A DNA stretch of 64,000 nucleotides from Pseudoips prasinana (GCA_951640165.1 OX621246.1:521001-585000), one strand, 5' to 3'. Shown: positions 11,936-22,821, counted from the stretch's first letter. Notes: generated by a model not told the origin, from the sequence alone. Translations and numbers: made by a program.

Positions 11936-12180
11936 AGAAGTATACCTGGCCTGGGTGAATGGGACAACCGAAAGGGGAAGACCACGTCGAACATTCTCTG
12001 ACCAAATTGGAGATGTTCTCAAGAAAGGGCAGGTCAGAAGTACCCTAAACCGGCGAGCATGTATGAAGAATATAATGACAGTAATCGAGGCAAAAGAAGT
12101 ATGCAAAGATCGTGACAAATGGAAATCCGTTGTCTCTGCCTACCCCTCTGGGAAACAGGCGTGAGTCTATGTATGTATGT
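11936..12180 (+). pseudogene. LINE ORF2 terminal fragment with (TATG)n tail
   Basis: The frame contains '[19 protein letters not shown]' and ends '[15 protein letters not shown]', the typical last residues of a lepidopteran LINE. A (tatg)n tail follows at 12168-12188. The same tail, inverted and duplicated, is at 28591-28683. Confidence 0.72.
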
Positions 12181-12188
12181 ATGTATGT

Positions 12189-12430
12189 AAATTTTATAAA
12201 TTGTCACAGCTCCTCTCCCGTAGGTGATAGCGTGATAACATGTAGCTTATATGTTGACCCGACCTCTTAGTAATATTCATGCAAAATTTGAAGTAAATCC
12301 ATGCAGTACTTTTGAGTTTAGCTCGGACATACATACAGACAGACAGACAAAAATGCTAAAAACTATATTATTGACTACGATATCGACTTTGCTACGACCT
12401 TGAACGATTCTATCCGGTATAAGGGCGACT
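12189..12430 (+). repeat. RTE-like 3' tail repeat
   Basis: 'aaatttgaagtaaatccatgcag' region (12281-12304) followed by 'cagacagacagacaaaaatg' resembles the 3' untranslated end of RTE-type LINEs and their derivatives in insects. No coding frame. Confidence 0.5.
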
Positions 12431-12539
12431 CTCATCGAACCATTCGATTGGTGCGCCGCGTGTATTAGATTTCAACGCGCGCGCCGCGCTCGCCGCATCT
12501 ACGCACTACAATAAAAGTCTTACAACTTTTTCTTACCCT

Positions 12540-12680
12540 GCCGTTAACAGTTAAGCTAAGCGGCTTTCACTGCTTTACCGGACAATAGAGGTGAGCGGGT
12601 GCTCAAGCTAGCTATCAAATAAAATTGCAAACTATGTAACCCTCGCCAGAGGGCACCACCTTGGAGCTGGAACTCGACTG
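12540..12680 (+). repeat. Dispersed repeat 'ggctttcactgctt', copy 1
   Basis: Shared with 25380-25490 and 35365-35515: 'ggctttcactgctttaccgg', 'gaggtgagcgggtgctcaag', then 'tcgccagagggcaccacctt' and 'gactgagggcgg'. The three copies are in the same orientation and diverged. Its family is unknown to me. Confidence 0.65.
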
Positions 12681-12717
12681 AGGGCGGTTACTGACATGAA
12701 ATTATTATTAAATTATT

Positions 12718-13018
12718 TTGACGTTTTTATTTTCTCTTTCTCATATATTAAACCTAAAATAAATGATTAATCAGACAACCGATCGAGCATATATTGTGTT
12801 TGCCTGCTAAATGATTACAGTAAGTGGACCAAATCTCGTGTATATGCCCCATTGAGTATGTTTCGCCGGAGCGTCTCAACTGGGCCGTGTTGAAACCGGT
12901 AGTAGAGACACCCGCTGAGTTTGTTTCGCTGGGTCTTCTCAGTTGGGGCGCATTGGATCCGGTGGTAGCATTAAAGCGCGACCGTCGTTATTAACATAAG
13001 GTCCGTCATAATAATATC
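12718..13018 (-). repeat. Dispersed element, copy 2 of the inverted pair
   Basis: This is the reverse complement of 7240-7520 with many substitutions. Directly after it begins the second copy of the repeat found inside the Harbinger-like element at 2352-2617, so the two may be parts of one larger insertion. Confidence 0.73.
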
Positions 13019-13032
13019 ACCTTAATATAGAC

Positions 13033-13314
13033 AGAACCATTGCCAATATGTATTACAAATATTAGACTTAAACTAGATAATTAAACTTAAACATAATCTC
13101 TTGACAATAACTTGATACGAGCTAGCTAAATATCATTGCTGTTATAAAATAAATTTTATTAATGTTTTAATACTATCAATACAATGTGTACCTAAATATC
13201 TATGTTACAAGAAATAATAATGTATACAACTATAATACTACAAACATGTTCTGACTATTTACAAGCGCTTTTTTAAAGTCTACGTGAATAAAAACCTTTT
13301 TTATTTTATTTTAT
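13033..13314 (+). repeat. Dispersed repeat, copy 2 (matches 2352-2617)
   Basis: Close match over the whole length, including 'ttgatacgagctagctaaat', 'aatgtgtacctaaatatct', 'acaagcgcttttttaaagtc' and a (TTTTA)n end. Here it is not inside the inverted-repeat element, which suggests it can move independently. Confidence 0.72.
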
Positions 13315-13638
13315 TTAAACTGATTGAGACGGGCCGGGTGGTTTGTAGGGACGCGCGAACGGTTTGTGCACTGGCCCTCCTCCTTTATGCGTGGATGGAC
13401 TAGGTAACGTGGATGTCGTGGGGCCGGTACCCGTTTGCCCGTATGTCTTTGGAAAAAAATTGAAATGTATCCGTGAGGCATTAATTTAAAGTCATTAATA
13501 TATCTTGCGATGTACTACTGCCGAGGAGACCTAAACATACTTTTCATTAATCTGACCACTATTTATTTATTGGTTTCCTAATAAATGAATATATTTAACA
13601 TTTGTTTCTATATTAAAAATGTATGTATCTATAAATAG

Positions 13639-13790
13639 ACTACCTCGTCGGTCTAGCGGTAGCGTACCCGGTCGCAGCTAGCTTTCAGCCGGTGAAGCTG
13701 GTCCTGAGCCTACTCTATCTCGCCTAGTGTCGGCTCTCCGTCCCATTTGATTACGAATGTGTTTGCGCTCACACTCATGCCTGTCAAATT
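13639..13790 (+). mobile_element. tRNA-derived SINE, degenerate
   Basis: An A-box-like 'cggtctagcggtagcg' starts it, with 'gtcggctctccgtcccattt' downstream, matching the layout of the SINE at 34300-34560. Confidence 0.55.
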
Positions 13791-14091
13791 CTGCATTGTC
13801 AAATTTCCTACGTAGTTGGCTCATCTCCGTTGAGGCTGGCCATCATAGTCGAGATTCGGTCAGAATCACTGCTGGGTGACAAGTCTCCCTTTTACACTAT
13901 AAAACTAAATTAAATGTCATTACATTTTTCTCTATAATACCACGTATGAAAAGAACAGGATATATGTAGATATACTTGACAAGCAACTAAAACTACGCGC
14001 ACCGTACACATAGGCTACAGAACCTAGCAATTATTTTTAATCAGTTTTTCGCGCCTAAACTAAAGAAGCCTTGTCTTTCTCATCATATCAG

Positions 14092-14225
14092 CCGAAAGAC
14101 GTCCACTACTGGACATAGGCCTCCCCCAAAGATGTTCACAATTGCCGGTCTTACGCTATCCGCATCCTGTGGTTGCCAGCAACCTTCTCAATATCATCGG
14201 TCGGCCGGGTAGGGTGCCCTTCCCA
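14092..14225 (+). repeat. Lepidopteran dispersed repeat ('cgtccactactggaca')
   Basis: 'agacgtccactactggacat' and 'ggcctcccccaaag' match the family at 4872. Next come about 370 bases (to 14597) with no recognisable feature. Confidence 0.6.
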
Positions 14226-14597
14226 TAACAGCTAATAAATGCAATATTATTAAAATTTGTAGACTTGGTATTACATATGACCGATGGCATTATTATTGTT
14301 TGATTTTATATACCACGGCTAATTGCCGGACAATGTAGTGTGACCGGCCTAAGCCAAGTCGACACCTGTGTGGGGACTTGGACTGCGCGTATAGCGCGGT
14401 AGTTAGCCTGGCTACTACGGGGTTCTAAACCAAAAGACAAAACACGTCATATGGACCAACACCAGGGACTTTTTCTTGGGGTCGTCCACTTGCAAAGGGA
14501 AGTTCCAGGTGAGCTAGGACAGGATCCTCTCGTTAGCAGTCTGCCCTGACCTCAGATAATTCTTCAACTAACTATTCCAATATTTACTTATATCTTT

Positions 14598-14829
14598 TGT
14601 TAACGACCGAGCTTCGCCGGGGGTGTGTATACAAGAAAGGTAATTAAATAAAACTCAATCTGTATACTGATCTGAAGCTGGTTTTTTTGAACACATAAAA
14701 TGGGGTATAGTCACTTCCAATTGTGAACGAAACCATACCGCCATCTAACTCTACGGTAACGCCATCTAGTGGTACCGTGAGTGAACTAATGTAATTAAAT
14801 TACAACTAAAATGGGTTTGGTTGTTAACA
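14598..14829 (-). repeat. BEL/Pao 3' LTR
   Basis: 232 bp, TG...CA, reads identical to 21357-21588. For the minus-strand element this is the 3' LTR. The adjoining internal sequence (complement 'ccttggtgggtggta') is in the place of a polypurine tract, though only partly purine. Confidence 0.93.
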
Positions 14830-15233
14830 TACCACCCACCAAGGACATTATTGACAGAATGTCCTTCAAAAAAAAACGAAAATTACACTATAGTACCTAC
14901 AAGTTGAGGTAAATAACAAATTATTTTAAGTCACGAAACAGGTTTCAAAATCTGTTGATAAAATTATAAACTACTTAAGACTAATAACAGAGGTTTTAAA
15001 CTAAATTCCTTAACAAAACCTATGTAAATAATATTTATCTTAAAATAGTATAAAGCCTTAACTAAGTATATATTTGTTCTACTTTACAATTTATCTGAGT
15101 ATAAATAAAATGAACTAAACTAAAATTTGTGATAAAACATAACAACAAAGTATAACATTGAGTTAGTAAGATGAAATTAACAATTTTAATATAGGTGTAA
15201 CATTTAAAAAATCTAAGTAAACTGAACCAAAAA

Positions 15234-18200
15234 CTATTCAGCTATAGGCAATATACACAATTTAGAAGTTGGTCTTTTAACGGTTGAATTTTTGGTTCGT
15301 AGTGTGACTACACGGGTGATACTATCTTTCCCTGGATGTTTCTCTAAGACGCGACCCAACAACCAACGACTTGGAGGTAAATCGTCTTCTTTTACTAACA
15401 CCACGTCTCCAATATTTGGTTCTGGAGTTCGCTTAGTCCATTTGTACCTGTTCATAAGGGTTGCTAAATATTCCTGAGACCAACGCTTCCAAAAGGATTG
15501 CAACATCCTTTGTAGGTGTTGCCACCGTGTAAGACCACTGATGTTTGAATTAAAATAGCTCTCGCTTGGTACATTTACTATCGGTTCTCCGATAAGGAAA
15601 TGTCCAGGAGTTAAAGGCATAGGTTCACCAGGGTCTTCAACAGTAATAATACTCATGGGCCGTGAATTTAAACATGCTTCCACTTGATGAAGGAGGGTAG
15701 CCATCTCTTCATACGTGAGTGTAGCGTCGCCAATGACCCGCTTTAAATGGAATTTGGTGGATTTCACTCCAGCTTCCCATAGGCCGCCAAAATTAGGGCT
15801 ATGAGGGGGAATGAAATGCCATACTGTGCCATTAACTTCTAAGTGCTGTGCGATGGAGGACTGAATCGCAGATATTTGTCGCAACTCTTTAGCTGCACCT
15901 ACAAATGTCGTACCATTGTCACTCCATATTTTGGCACAGTGACCCCGCCTCGAAACGAATCGCCTAAATGCGGCTAAAAAAGCCTGTGTACTCATATCGC
16001 TGACAACTTCTAAATGTATAGCACGAGTTGACATGCATATAAATAAGCAAATATAGCCCTTATAAGAGCGATAGCCTCGACCTTTGGTTGTTCTAATATT
16101 TATGGGGCCTGCATAGTCCACGCCGCTGTGCAAAAATGGTCGAGCTGGTGTGCATCGTACTGCCGGAAGCGAGCCCATTAACTGGGTTTTGACACTGGCT
16201 CGTTGTCTAACACATGTCACACATTTGCGAACATGGTGCTTAACCATATTCCTAACTCCTAAAATCCAATATGCTGTTTTCAAATAGTTGAGCATTGTTT
16301 GAGGACCGCCGTGCAGGGTCTTCAAATGAGCTTCCGCTACAATGAGACGCGTGAAATGGTTGGAATTTGGTAAAATTATTGGATGCTTTGTTCCTTCATC
16401 CAAGCCTGAACATTCAAGTCTTCCTCGAACTCTCATAATGCTTTTACCGTCGAGATAAGGACACAGAGACTTGAGTTTGCTTGTGTTTGTTAACACATAT
16501 TCCTTATCCTGTAGTAGTGTGTACTCCTTCGTAAATGCTTCACTTTGTACTTTTCTTATACTACATTCTAGTGCTGCATCGATTTCTGTCTTTTGTAAAT
16601 GAATTGTTACATTTTTACCTTTATTTAGAAACCGACGACAATATGCGATTACTCGAAGCATTTTGTTTAAAGACGAAAATCTTTCAAAAATGTCGTTGTT
16701 TTCAGTTTCCACTACTACATGCGCTTTAACAGTCTGTTCTAAATCACTATCTAAATAGGTTGGCCGTGAGTATAAAATATTATATTCTTTTAGAAAATGC
16801 GGTCCAGAGAACCATAAAGTGTTGTTAATCAAGACACTTGGTAATAATCCTCTGGAAGCGCAATCCGCTGGGTTGTTATTTGTTGAAACATGAAACCATT
16901 GTGATGCTTTCAAGGATGTTAGTATCTCAGATGTACGATTAGCGACAAATGTTTTCCATTTAGATGGGTGACTGTTCAACCAAGCTAACACCACAGTGGA
17001 ATCAGTCCATGCTCTGATTTTGTCCTTTGATATATTCAAGACTTCGGCCGTATCTACCAAAAGTTTTGATACTAGTAGCGCACCACACAGTTCCAAGCGT
17101 GGAATACTTATTTGCTTGACTGGGGCTACTCTTGTTTTCGCAACCAACAACGAGACTTGTACTGCTCTATTTGGATTAACCATTCTGATGTAAATCACAG
17201 CAGAATACGCCGTTTTAGAAGCATCACTAAACCCGTGCAGTTCCAGATCGTCGTGTGGCTTTATACCAAGCCAACGAGGTATCCGAACCTGGGTAAGTAA
17301 AGACAGTTCTTCACGGTAAGTATTCCATTCGTGTACTAAATCGGTTGCTAGTGGCTCATCCCAACTAACACCAGCAAGCCATAGCTTTTGAATGAAGACC
17401 TTCGCCAAGACTACACTTGGAGCTAACCATCCTAATGGATCGAACAGTCTTGCTATATCTGAAGTGATAGATCTTTTAGTTGCAGATGCAATCGTTGGGA
17501 GTGTCACTGCGTACTGGAAGGTGTCTTCGCTGCGGTTCCAGGTAAGTCCTAATATTTTAATAGTATTATCTAATTTTATTTCTTTTTCTCCCTTGTACTC
17601 TGTTTCCGTTGGTTTGTTATAGTTATCGATCGTATTTGATCTATTGTATTTGTCCTTGTATGTATTGTTCTTATTTATATGTTCTGTTGTCCTATATTTA
17701 TCTATTTGTTCTGTTGTCCTATATTTATCTATTTGTTCTTTATTTTCGTTAAGTTGAATTGTCCTTATTTTTTCTAGTATTTCTTGATTATTGCTATTCC
17801 ATTTTTGAAGTTTAAATCCACCTTTTGTTAGTAATGCATTCATCTGTTTGTAGATTTCTATTCCTTCTTCTACACTACTGCAACTCGTCATCAAGTCATC
17901 CATATAATAGCAATTAAGAACTTTATCTGCTGCGAGCGGAAAATTCTTTCCTTCATCATACGCTACCTGATGCAAAGTTCTTACAGCTTGGTAAGGTGCT
18001 GAAGCGGTACCAAATGTTACAGTTACTAGCTCATAATCCTGCAATTCCTTTTCAGGACTGTCTCGCCAGAGTATGCGTTGAAATATGGTATGCTTTTCCG
18101 AAATTCTGATCTGCCGATACATTTTTATTATGTCGGCAACTAGTGCTATGGTGTGAACTCTCCATTTCAAAACAATGTGTCTCAAATCCGACTGCAATGT

Positions 18201-20546
18201 CGGTCCCACCATCAACGTGTCATTCAATGATACGCCGTTGCTGTTCTTTTCGGATGCGTTAAAAACAACACGAACCTTCGTGGTAGTTTTATCGTCTCGT
18301 ATGACCGCGTGATGAGGTAAGTAAACAGCAATTCCTTTGCAGTTGTCATCCTTGTTTACCATTTTCATGTGCCCTAGTTGTAAATATTCTTGTATGACCT
18401 TGGTGTACTCATTTTTTAGAGTTGGGTTTTGTCCTAACCGTTTTTCTAAAGACTTGAATCTTCTCTCAGCTATAGCTCGTGAGTTTCCAGCTAAACAAGG
18501 AGGTTCAATGTCTCGAAACGGCAGTTGTACTATATATCTACCACTACTGTCTCTAATTGTAGTATCATTATACAACTCTTCGCATCTCTTTTCTTCCGGA
18601 CTAAGTATTTTTTTGTTTGTTGTATGTTCCTCTATCTCCCAAAACCTTTTTAATAAGTCATCATCATTAATTGTAGCATGCATTACAGTAACATTGCTTG
18701 ACCTTTTGTTAGTATCAGTATTGACCACTCCTGAAAGTACCCATCCTAAAGTAGTATCTTGGGCTATCAGGGTTCCAGAGGGACTTTTATGAATACCTTC
18801 TTTGATTATAAGACTATATACATCAGCGCCCAACAATACGTTGATCTTATTGGGCGTGTTGAACTGCGGATCGGCTAAATGCAGAACATTTACATTCAAC
18901 CAATTTAAAACTGGATTTGTGGTACGCTCAGGTAAGTAACTTGTAATCTTCTTTAAAACGTACGCATTTATTTCTAAAGTAAATTCAGGATTTACGCGAG
19001 ATCGGATACTAAAATGTACCATATACTTTGCTATGGTTGAATTATTATTTCCTAATCCTGAGATGCGACCTTGTACAGGAATCTTTTTAAGTCTGAGGTA
19101 CTGCACGATTGCTTCAGTAATGAAACAAGCCTGCGAGCCTTGATCCAACAAGGCTCGGACTGTTTGGCATGCACCTGTTTTCGACTCGGCTTTTATTAGA
19201 GCTGTGGCTAATAAAACTTGTCTGGGATTGGAACTCATTCCCACTGATGCACACGAAGTGATATGGTTAGCACTAGCTAGAACACCAGTATCTTCATCAG
19301 AAGGTTTTGATGACGTGTCTAACCTTTTATTTGTGACTAACCCCTTATGTCCAGAGTCGAAGGTTTGGTGCAACAACGAATGATGTCGTTTTTGACAAAC
19401 TCTACAAGCAGTAACTTTTTTGCACTCATAAACTGAGTGATTACTGCCTAAGCAATTGAAACAAATCTTGTTTTTTGCAACAAACTCGCGTCGCGTTTCA
19501 ACACTTTGCTTAGCGAATTTTTTGCAAAAGCAAAGTTTGTGAGACTCCGAGCAATACTCGCAATGCATTGATGAGCCTGTAGCTACCATTGCTCTAGGTT
19601 TGTAAACATGTGAACTAACTTGGTGACCTGACCCCAGAACCTTTTTGGATTCCACCCGTTCAAGAGCACGAAAACGATTTTCCATAAAAGTCTTAAATTG
19701 TACAAAAGTAGGTAAGTCGGTACTTGATTGATTGTTGTTACTCAACTCCCACTGCTTGCGTGTTTCGTTATCTAACTTAAAAGTTACAATGTGTATTATT
19801 AAGACATCCCAAGTAGACACATCTATGGATAAATTTTTTAAAGCGTTCAAACACTCACATGTCGTATCAATTAATTCTTTCAAGGCTGTAGCGGATTCTA
19901 CGTGGACCCTTTTTTGGCCAAACAACCTTTGCAAAATGCAATTACTTAAATATTTTTTATTGCTATACCTACTTTTTAACTGTGCCCAACACTCTTCATA
20001 GTTAGCTGCTGTTATGGGGGTGTGTCTAATTAACTGCTCCGCCTCACCAGCTAGATGGGTTTTAAGATAGTGTAATTTTTGAACCTCATCTAGAGCCCCG
20101 TTATTATGGACTAAGGATACAAATAAATCATAAAACGTTGTCCATTCCGAATATTTTCCCGAGAAAGTGGGTATAGAAATTCGTGGTAATTTAACTGTCA
20201 ATCCCGGACATACTGTTTGACTATTTTTTGAGTTATTTGTAGGTTTGGAGCTTTCCTCGGGTTTAAGTTCCCGTAATTTGATCTTAAGTTGACTTTTATA
20301 AGAAATATAAATATCTTCTATAATTTCATATGTATTACCTAAAGATTTTTCAATATCTTCAAAATCGAATAGTTCATACAATTTCGTATTTGACAATTGA
20401 AATGCACTCCAATTATTTTCTAACAGTTCTAAACGATTCTCTAAGTATTCAATAGTAATTCTATCTTTTGGACTCTTTTTAAAGTTGACATAACTATTAT
20501 TTATTATCTTTTGTAGATTTTTCAATACATTGATTGTTCCTTCCAT
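15234..20546 (-). CDS. BEL/Pao Gag-Pol polyprotein, intact
   Basis: One 1770-residue frame carries everything the element needs. Order: DUF1759-type Gag region (about 110-270, 'IPTFSGKYSEW'); Cys/His knuckles (about 330-395, 'CFNCLGSNHSVYEC'); aspartic protease ('LLDQGSQ' near 466); reverse transcriptase with YMDD near 880; Peptidase_A17/RNase H region ('LELHGFSDAS', 'RAWTDSTVV'); H2C2 zinc finger ('LHGG...CVTC'); integrase core with D in 'GVDYAG' (about 1476), D in 'SDNGTTF' (about 1545) and E in 'GGLWEAG' (about 1590); a C-terminal DUF5641 region. A Lys/Asn/Thr-rich insert with a repeated 'EQIDKYRTT' unit lies between RT and A17. No stop or frameshift is visible. Confidence 0.95.
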   Translation of the reverse strand: MEGTINVLKNLQKIINNSYVNFKKSPKDRITIEYLENRLELLENNWSAFQLSNTKLYELFDFEDIEKSLGNTYEIIEDIYISYKSQLKIKLRELKPEESSKPTNNSKNSQTVCPGLTVKLPRISIPTFSGKYSEWTTFYDLFVSLVHNNGALDEVQKLHYLKTHLAGEAEQLIRHTPITAANYEECWAQLKSRYSNKKYLSNCILQRLFGQKRVHVESATALKELIDTTCECLNALKNLSIDVSTWDVLIIHIVTFKLDNETRKQWELSNNNQSSTDLPTFVQFKTFMENRFRALERVESKKVLGSGHQVSSHVYKPRAMVATGSSMHCEYCSESHKLCFCKKFAKQSVETRREFVAKNKICFNCLGSNHSVYECKKVTACRVCQKRHHSLLHQTFDSGHKGLVTNKRLDTSSKPSDEDTGVLASANHITSCASVGMSSNPRQVLLATALIKAESKTGACQTVRALLDQGSQACFITEAIVQYLRLKKIPVQGRISGLGNNNSTIAKYMVHFSIRSRVNPEFTLEINAYVLKKITSYLPERTTNPVLNWLNVNVLHLADPQFNTPNKINVLLGADVYSLIIKEGIHKSPSGTLIAQDTTLGWVLSGVVNTDTNKRSSNVTVMHATINDDDLLKRFWEIEEHTTNKKILSPEEKRCEELYNDTTIRDSSGRYIVQLPFRDIEPPCLAGNSRAIAERRFKSLEKRLGQNPTLKNEYTKVIQEYLQLGHMKMVNKDDNCKGIAVYLPHHAVIRDDKTTTKVRVVFNASEKNSNGVSLNDTLMVGPTLQSDLRHIVLKWRVHTIALVADIIKMYRQIRISEKHTIFQRILWRDSPEKELQDYELVTVTFGTASAPYQAVRTLHQVAYDEGKNFPLAADKVLNCYYMDDLMTSCSSVEEGIEIYKQMNALLTKGGFKLQKWNSNNQEILEKIRTIQLNENKEQIDKYRTTEQIDKYRTTEHINKNNTYKDKYNRSNTIDNYNKPTETEYKGEKEIKLDNTIKILGLTWNRSEDTFQYAVTLPTIASATKRSITSDIARLFDPLGWLAPSVVLAKVFIQKLWLAGVSWDEPLATDLVHEWNTYREELSLLTQVRIPRWLGIKPHDDLELHGFSDASKTAYSAVIYIRMVNPNRAVQVSLLVAKTRVAPVKQISIPRLELCGALLVSKLLVDTAEVLNISKDKIRAWTDSTVVLAWLNSHPSKWKTFVANRTSEILTSLKASQWFHVSTNNNPADCASRGLLPSVLINNTLWFSGPHFLKEYNILYSRPTYLDSDLEQTVKAHVVVETENNDIFERFSSLNKMLRVIAYCRRFLNKGKNVTIHLQKTEIDAALECSIRKVQSEAFTKEYTLLQDKEYVLTNTSKLKSLCPYLDGKSIMRVRGRLECSGLDEGTKHPIILPNSNHFTRLIVAEAHLKTLHGGPQTMLNYLKTAYWILGVRNMVKHHVRKCVTCVRQRASVKTQLMGSLPAVRCTPARPFLHSGVDYAGPINIRTTKGRGYRSYKGYICLFICMSTRAIHLEVVSDMSTQAFLAAFRRFVSRRGHCAKIWSDNGTTFVGAAKELRQISAIQSSIAQHLEVNGTVWHFIPPHSPNFGGLWEAGVKSTKFHLKRVIGDATLTYEEMATLLHQVEACLNSRPMSIITVEDPGEPMPLTPGHFLIGEPIVNVPSESYFNSNISGLTRWQHLQRMLQSFWKRWSQEYLATLMNRYKWTKRTPEPNIGDVVLVKEDDLPPSRWLLGRVLEKHPGKDSITRVVTLRTKNSTVKRPTSKLCILPIAE

Positions 20547-21356
20547 TATTGAACAAATCTAGTAATTACAAACACAGATGTAACTAACACTACAATACTT
20601 CTAAATAACAAAGTACAAACAATGAAATATGAAAATAATAAAAACAAAACCCAAAATATAAACAAAAAGTATAGTTTAAAACTTATTAGGATTTTTCTAA
20701 GTCCAAAAGAAAATCGCAAAAATTTTACAAGTGTTTTTAAAATGTTTATTGTCTATAGAAAATCGGGCATGGATTCCCCGTTCCCTCGTTTTTTTATAAA
20801 TTATTCTAAGTCCTAAACATGCACATATAAAATTTACTAAGTTAAAATATCTTAAAATTTAGTTAAGTTACAATCTTCATAGAAATAAGGTTCAATGTTG
20901 TCCAATTAACTGATTTCACTACAAGTTGTGATTAATTTCACTTATTAGATGATCAATAAAAGTATATTGACTTTGATTAATTTAATTAGTCTTAATTACT
21001 TTTATTGATTATTATAAAAACACTATAATGTACTCACGATTGCACTTCACAACTCACACACGAGTCAATCGATGCCGTGGCGCCCTCTGTAGACACCAAT
21101 GTGAATGTAGATCGCTCCGCCCACCGTGACGGACGAAATCGCAGGACTGCTAGGTGATGCAACTGAGTGGCTCCCCCTGGCGGTGACTTCTTGAACTAAA
21201 CTGCAGGCTGCTCTGGCTCCTCCAGTGATATCAGCTTACGTAGCTGATGTCGTGAACTCTTTGTGCAGCGATCCACTGCGAGTCACGTGTAGTGGGCGAT
21301 GATAGCACCACTTGATCTCAAAAATAAAAGGTCTTATCGGGCTCGATTAGGACCAA
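20547..21356 (-). other. BEL/Pao leader and primer-binding site
   Basis: About 810 bases separate the 5' LTR from the polyprotein start. On the minus strand, TGGTCCTAATCGAGCC starts two bases after the LTR end, in the position of a primer-binding site and beginning with TGG as expected for pairing with a tRNA CCA end. I could not identify the tRNA. Confidence 0.6.
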
Positions 21357-21588
21357 TGTTAACGACCGAGCTTCGCCGGGGGTGTGTATACAAGAAAGGT
21401 AATTAAATAAAACTCAATCTGTATACTGATCTGAAGCTGGTTTTTTTGAACACATAAAATGGGGTATAGTCACTTCCAATTGTGAACGAAACCATACCGC
21501 CATCTAACTCTACGGTAACGCCATCTAGTGGTACCGTGAGTGAACTAATGTAATTAAATTACAACTAAAATGGGTTTGGTTGTTAACA
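21357..21588 (-). repeat. BEL/Pao 5' LTR
   Basis: 232 bp, reads identical to 14598-14829. For the minus-strand element this is the promoter-bearing LTR. CTTT follows directly at 21589-21592. Confidence 0.93.
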
Positions 21589-21592
21589 CTTT

Positions 21593-22680
21593 AATTATTA
21601 TTTCTTCATCTTTTGATTAAATGAATATTCAAGACAATAATTATGGTTGTGCAATAATTATGAATATTTAGTTTGTCGATTGGTATGTAATTACTGTCTG
21701 TGCGGAGTATTCCGCGCGAAGCCGATGGGTGACGAGCTTACACATACTTTCCTTTCATCGGCGGCTTCGCGCGCGTTCCGTGATAACATAACTTTGTTTC
21801 CGATACTAGGACATAAACATCAATACCAAGTAGATATGTCCTTATTAAAAAAATCTGATCATGACTCGTGGAAGAATAGAATTGGAAGACTTACAATGAG
21901 TCCTAAATTACATAATATCACAGTTAAATGTGCTTAAATAAGTTGTGTACACGATGCTAGAAGTACAGGTAGTCCAGGAACAGGCATATTTCTCATTTTA
22001 ATTTTTGAATTTTATACTCTCTGTGATGATTATTGATTACACTTTATGGTATGACATAAATAAACTGCACTTTTATTTAATAAAATAGTCTCCATCTCTA
22101 TAATCTTTACACTGTGAATCAACACTTTTTTTAAGTTTTACATATTTGGGTTGTACTGTGCAGTGACGGTAAACGCTGATCGTTTCATAACGTCTGTCCG
22201 CGCAGCACCCTGCCTATGTCGTTAGGGCGCTAATAGAGTGCAACTACAACGGTGCACAATAACAGTGGTACAGGACAGCGCTGGCACACAGCGGCCGGCG
22301 CGCGGCGGCCCGTGGCGGAGGCGCATAGCTTTCAGCGTAAGCTTACAAACAAATAAACCTGTTCCCCTCCCCCTCGTCGCCTTCACCTCTCGCCCCACAC
22401 ACCTGCAGCCTCCACGTCCCGTGCCCGTTTAATGCACGAAATGAACTTTAGGTATCCTCTCGAGTAATATCACTCGCCCTCGTCGACTCTGCCTAACCTG
22501 GTAGAGACGCGTTTTGAAGCGACTGAAATGGAGTCTTCCCAGATATCTTATTATTCCTCGTAACATTCCAAATTGTTGCGGAGAGTTGAATCTGGTTTTC
22601 GTCTGGCTATTAAGATTGCGATCGCTTGCCGAATACTCGGGAACTAAAATTTCTAGTCCAAAAGTAGGTGTCGCTCGTGC
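21593..22680. other. Region upstream of the myosin gene
   Basis: No coding frame is supported. An imperfect inverted repeat (cgcgcgaagccg ... cggcttcgcgcg) lies at about 21713-21772. A GC-rich block at about 22285-22340 ends in 'agcgtaagc', which could be the donor of an untranslated leader exon; transcript data would be needed to claim that. Confidence 0.35.
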
Positions 22681-22821
22681 CGGGCGAGGGGGCGGGGCGC
22701 GGGGTGCGAGGGGTGCGCGGGCGCCGCGGCGGCAGTACGCGGGTGCACGCGAGCGCGAGTGGTCGCTATTTACGCTGTAAGCGGCGCGGCCGCGGATTGT
22801 GATGAGAGCGCGCCGCCCGCC
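22681..22821 (+). promoter_or_regulatory. GC-rich promoter/5' UTR of the myosin gene
   Basis: The 140 bases before the ATG are extremely GC-rich (for example ggcgagggggcggggcgcgg) and change abruptly from AT-rich DNA. The start codon has good context (cgccATGG). An ATG at about 22802 lies in another frame and overlaps the main start. No TATA box is obvious. The transcription start is not determinable from sequence. Confidence 0.5.

Larger units (their letters stand above)
14598..21588 (-). mobile_element. Complete BEL/Pao LTR retrotransposon
   Basis: Two 232-bp LTRs (14598-14829 and 21357-21588), both TG...CA and ending in the inverted repeat TGTTAAC/GTTAACA, flank one long minus-strand ORF. 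CTTT at 14594-14597 and at 21589-21592 is the target duplication. The LTRs read as identical by eye, and the ORF is open over 1770 codons, so the insertion should be recent. It lies about 1.2 kb upstream of the myosin first exon in the opposite orientation, so its LTRs could influence that promoter, but nothing shows that they do. Confidence 0.95.

Noticed and set aside
18337..18792. 151-codon plus-strand frame inside the BEL element
   Set aside because: Antisense shadow of the polyprotein; no domain.
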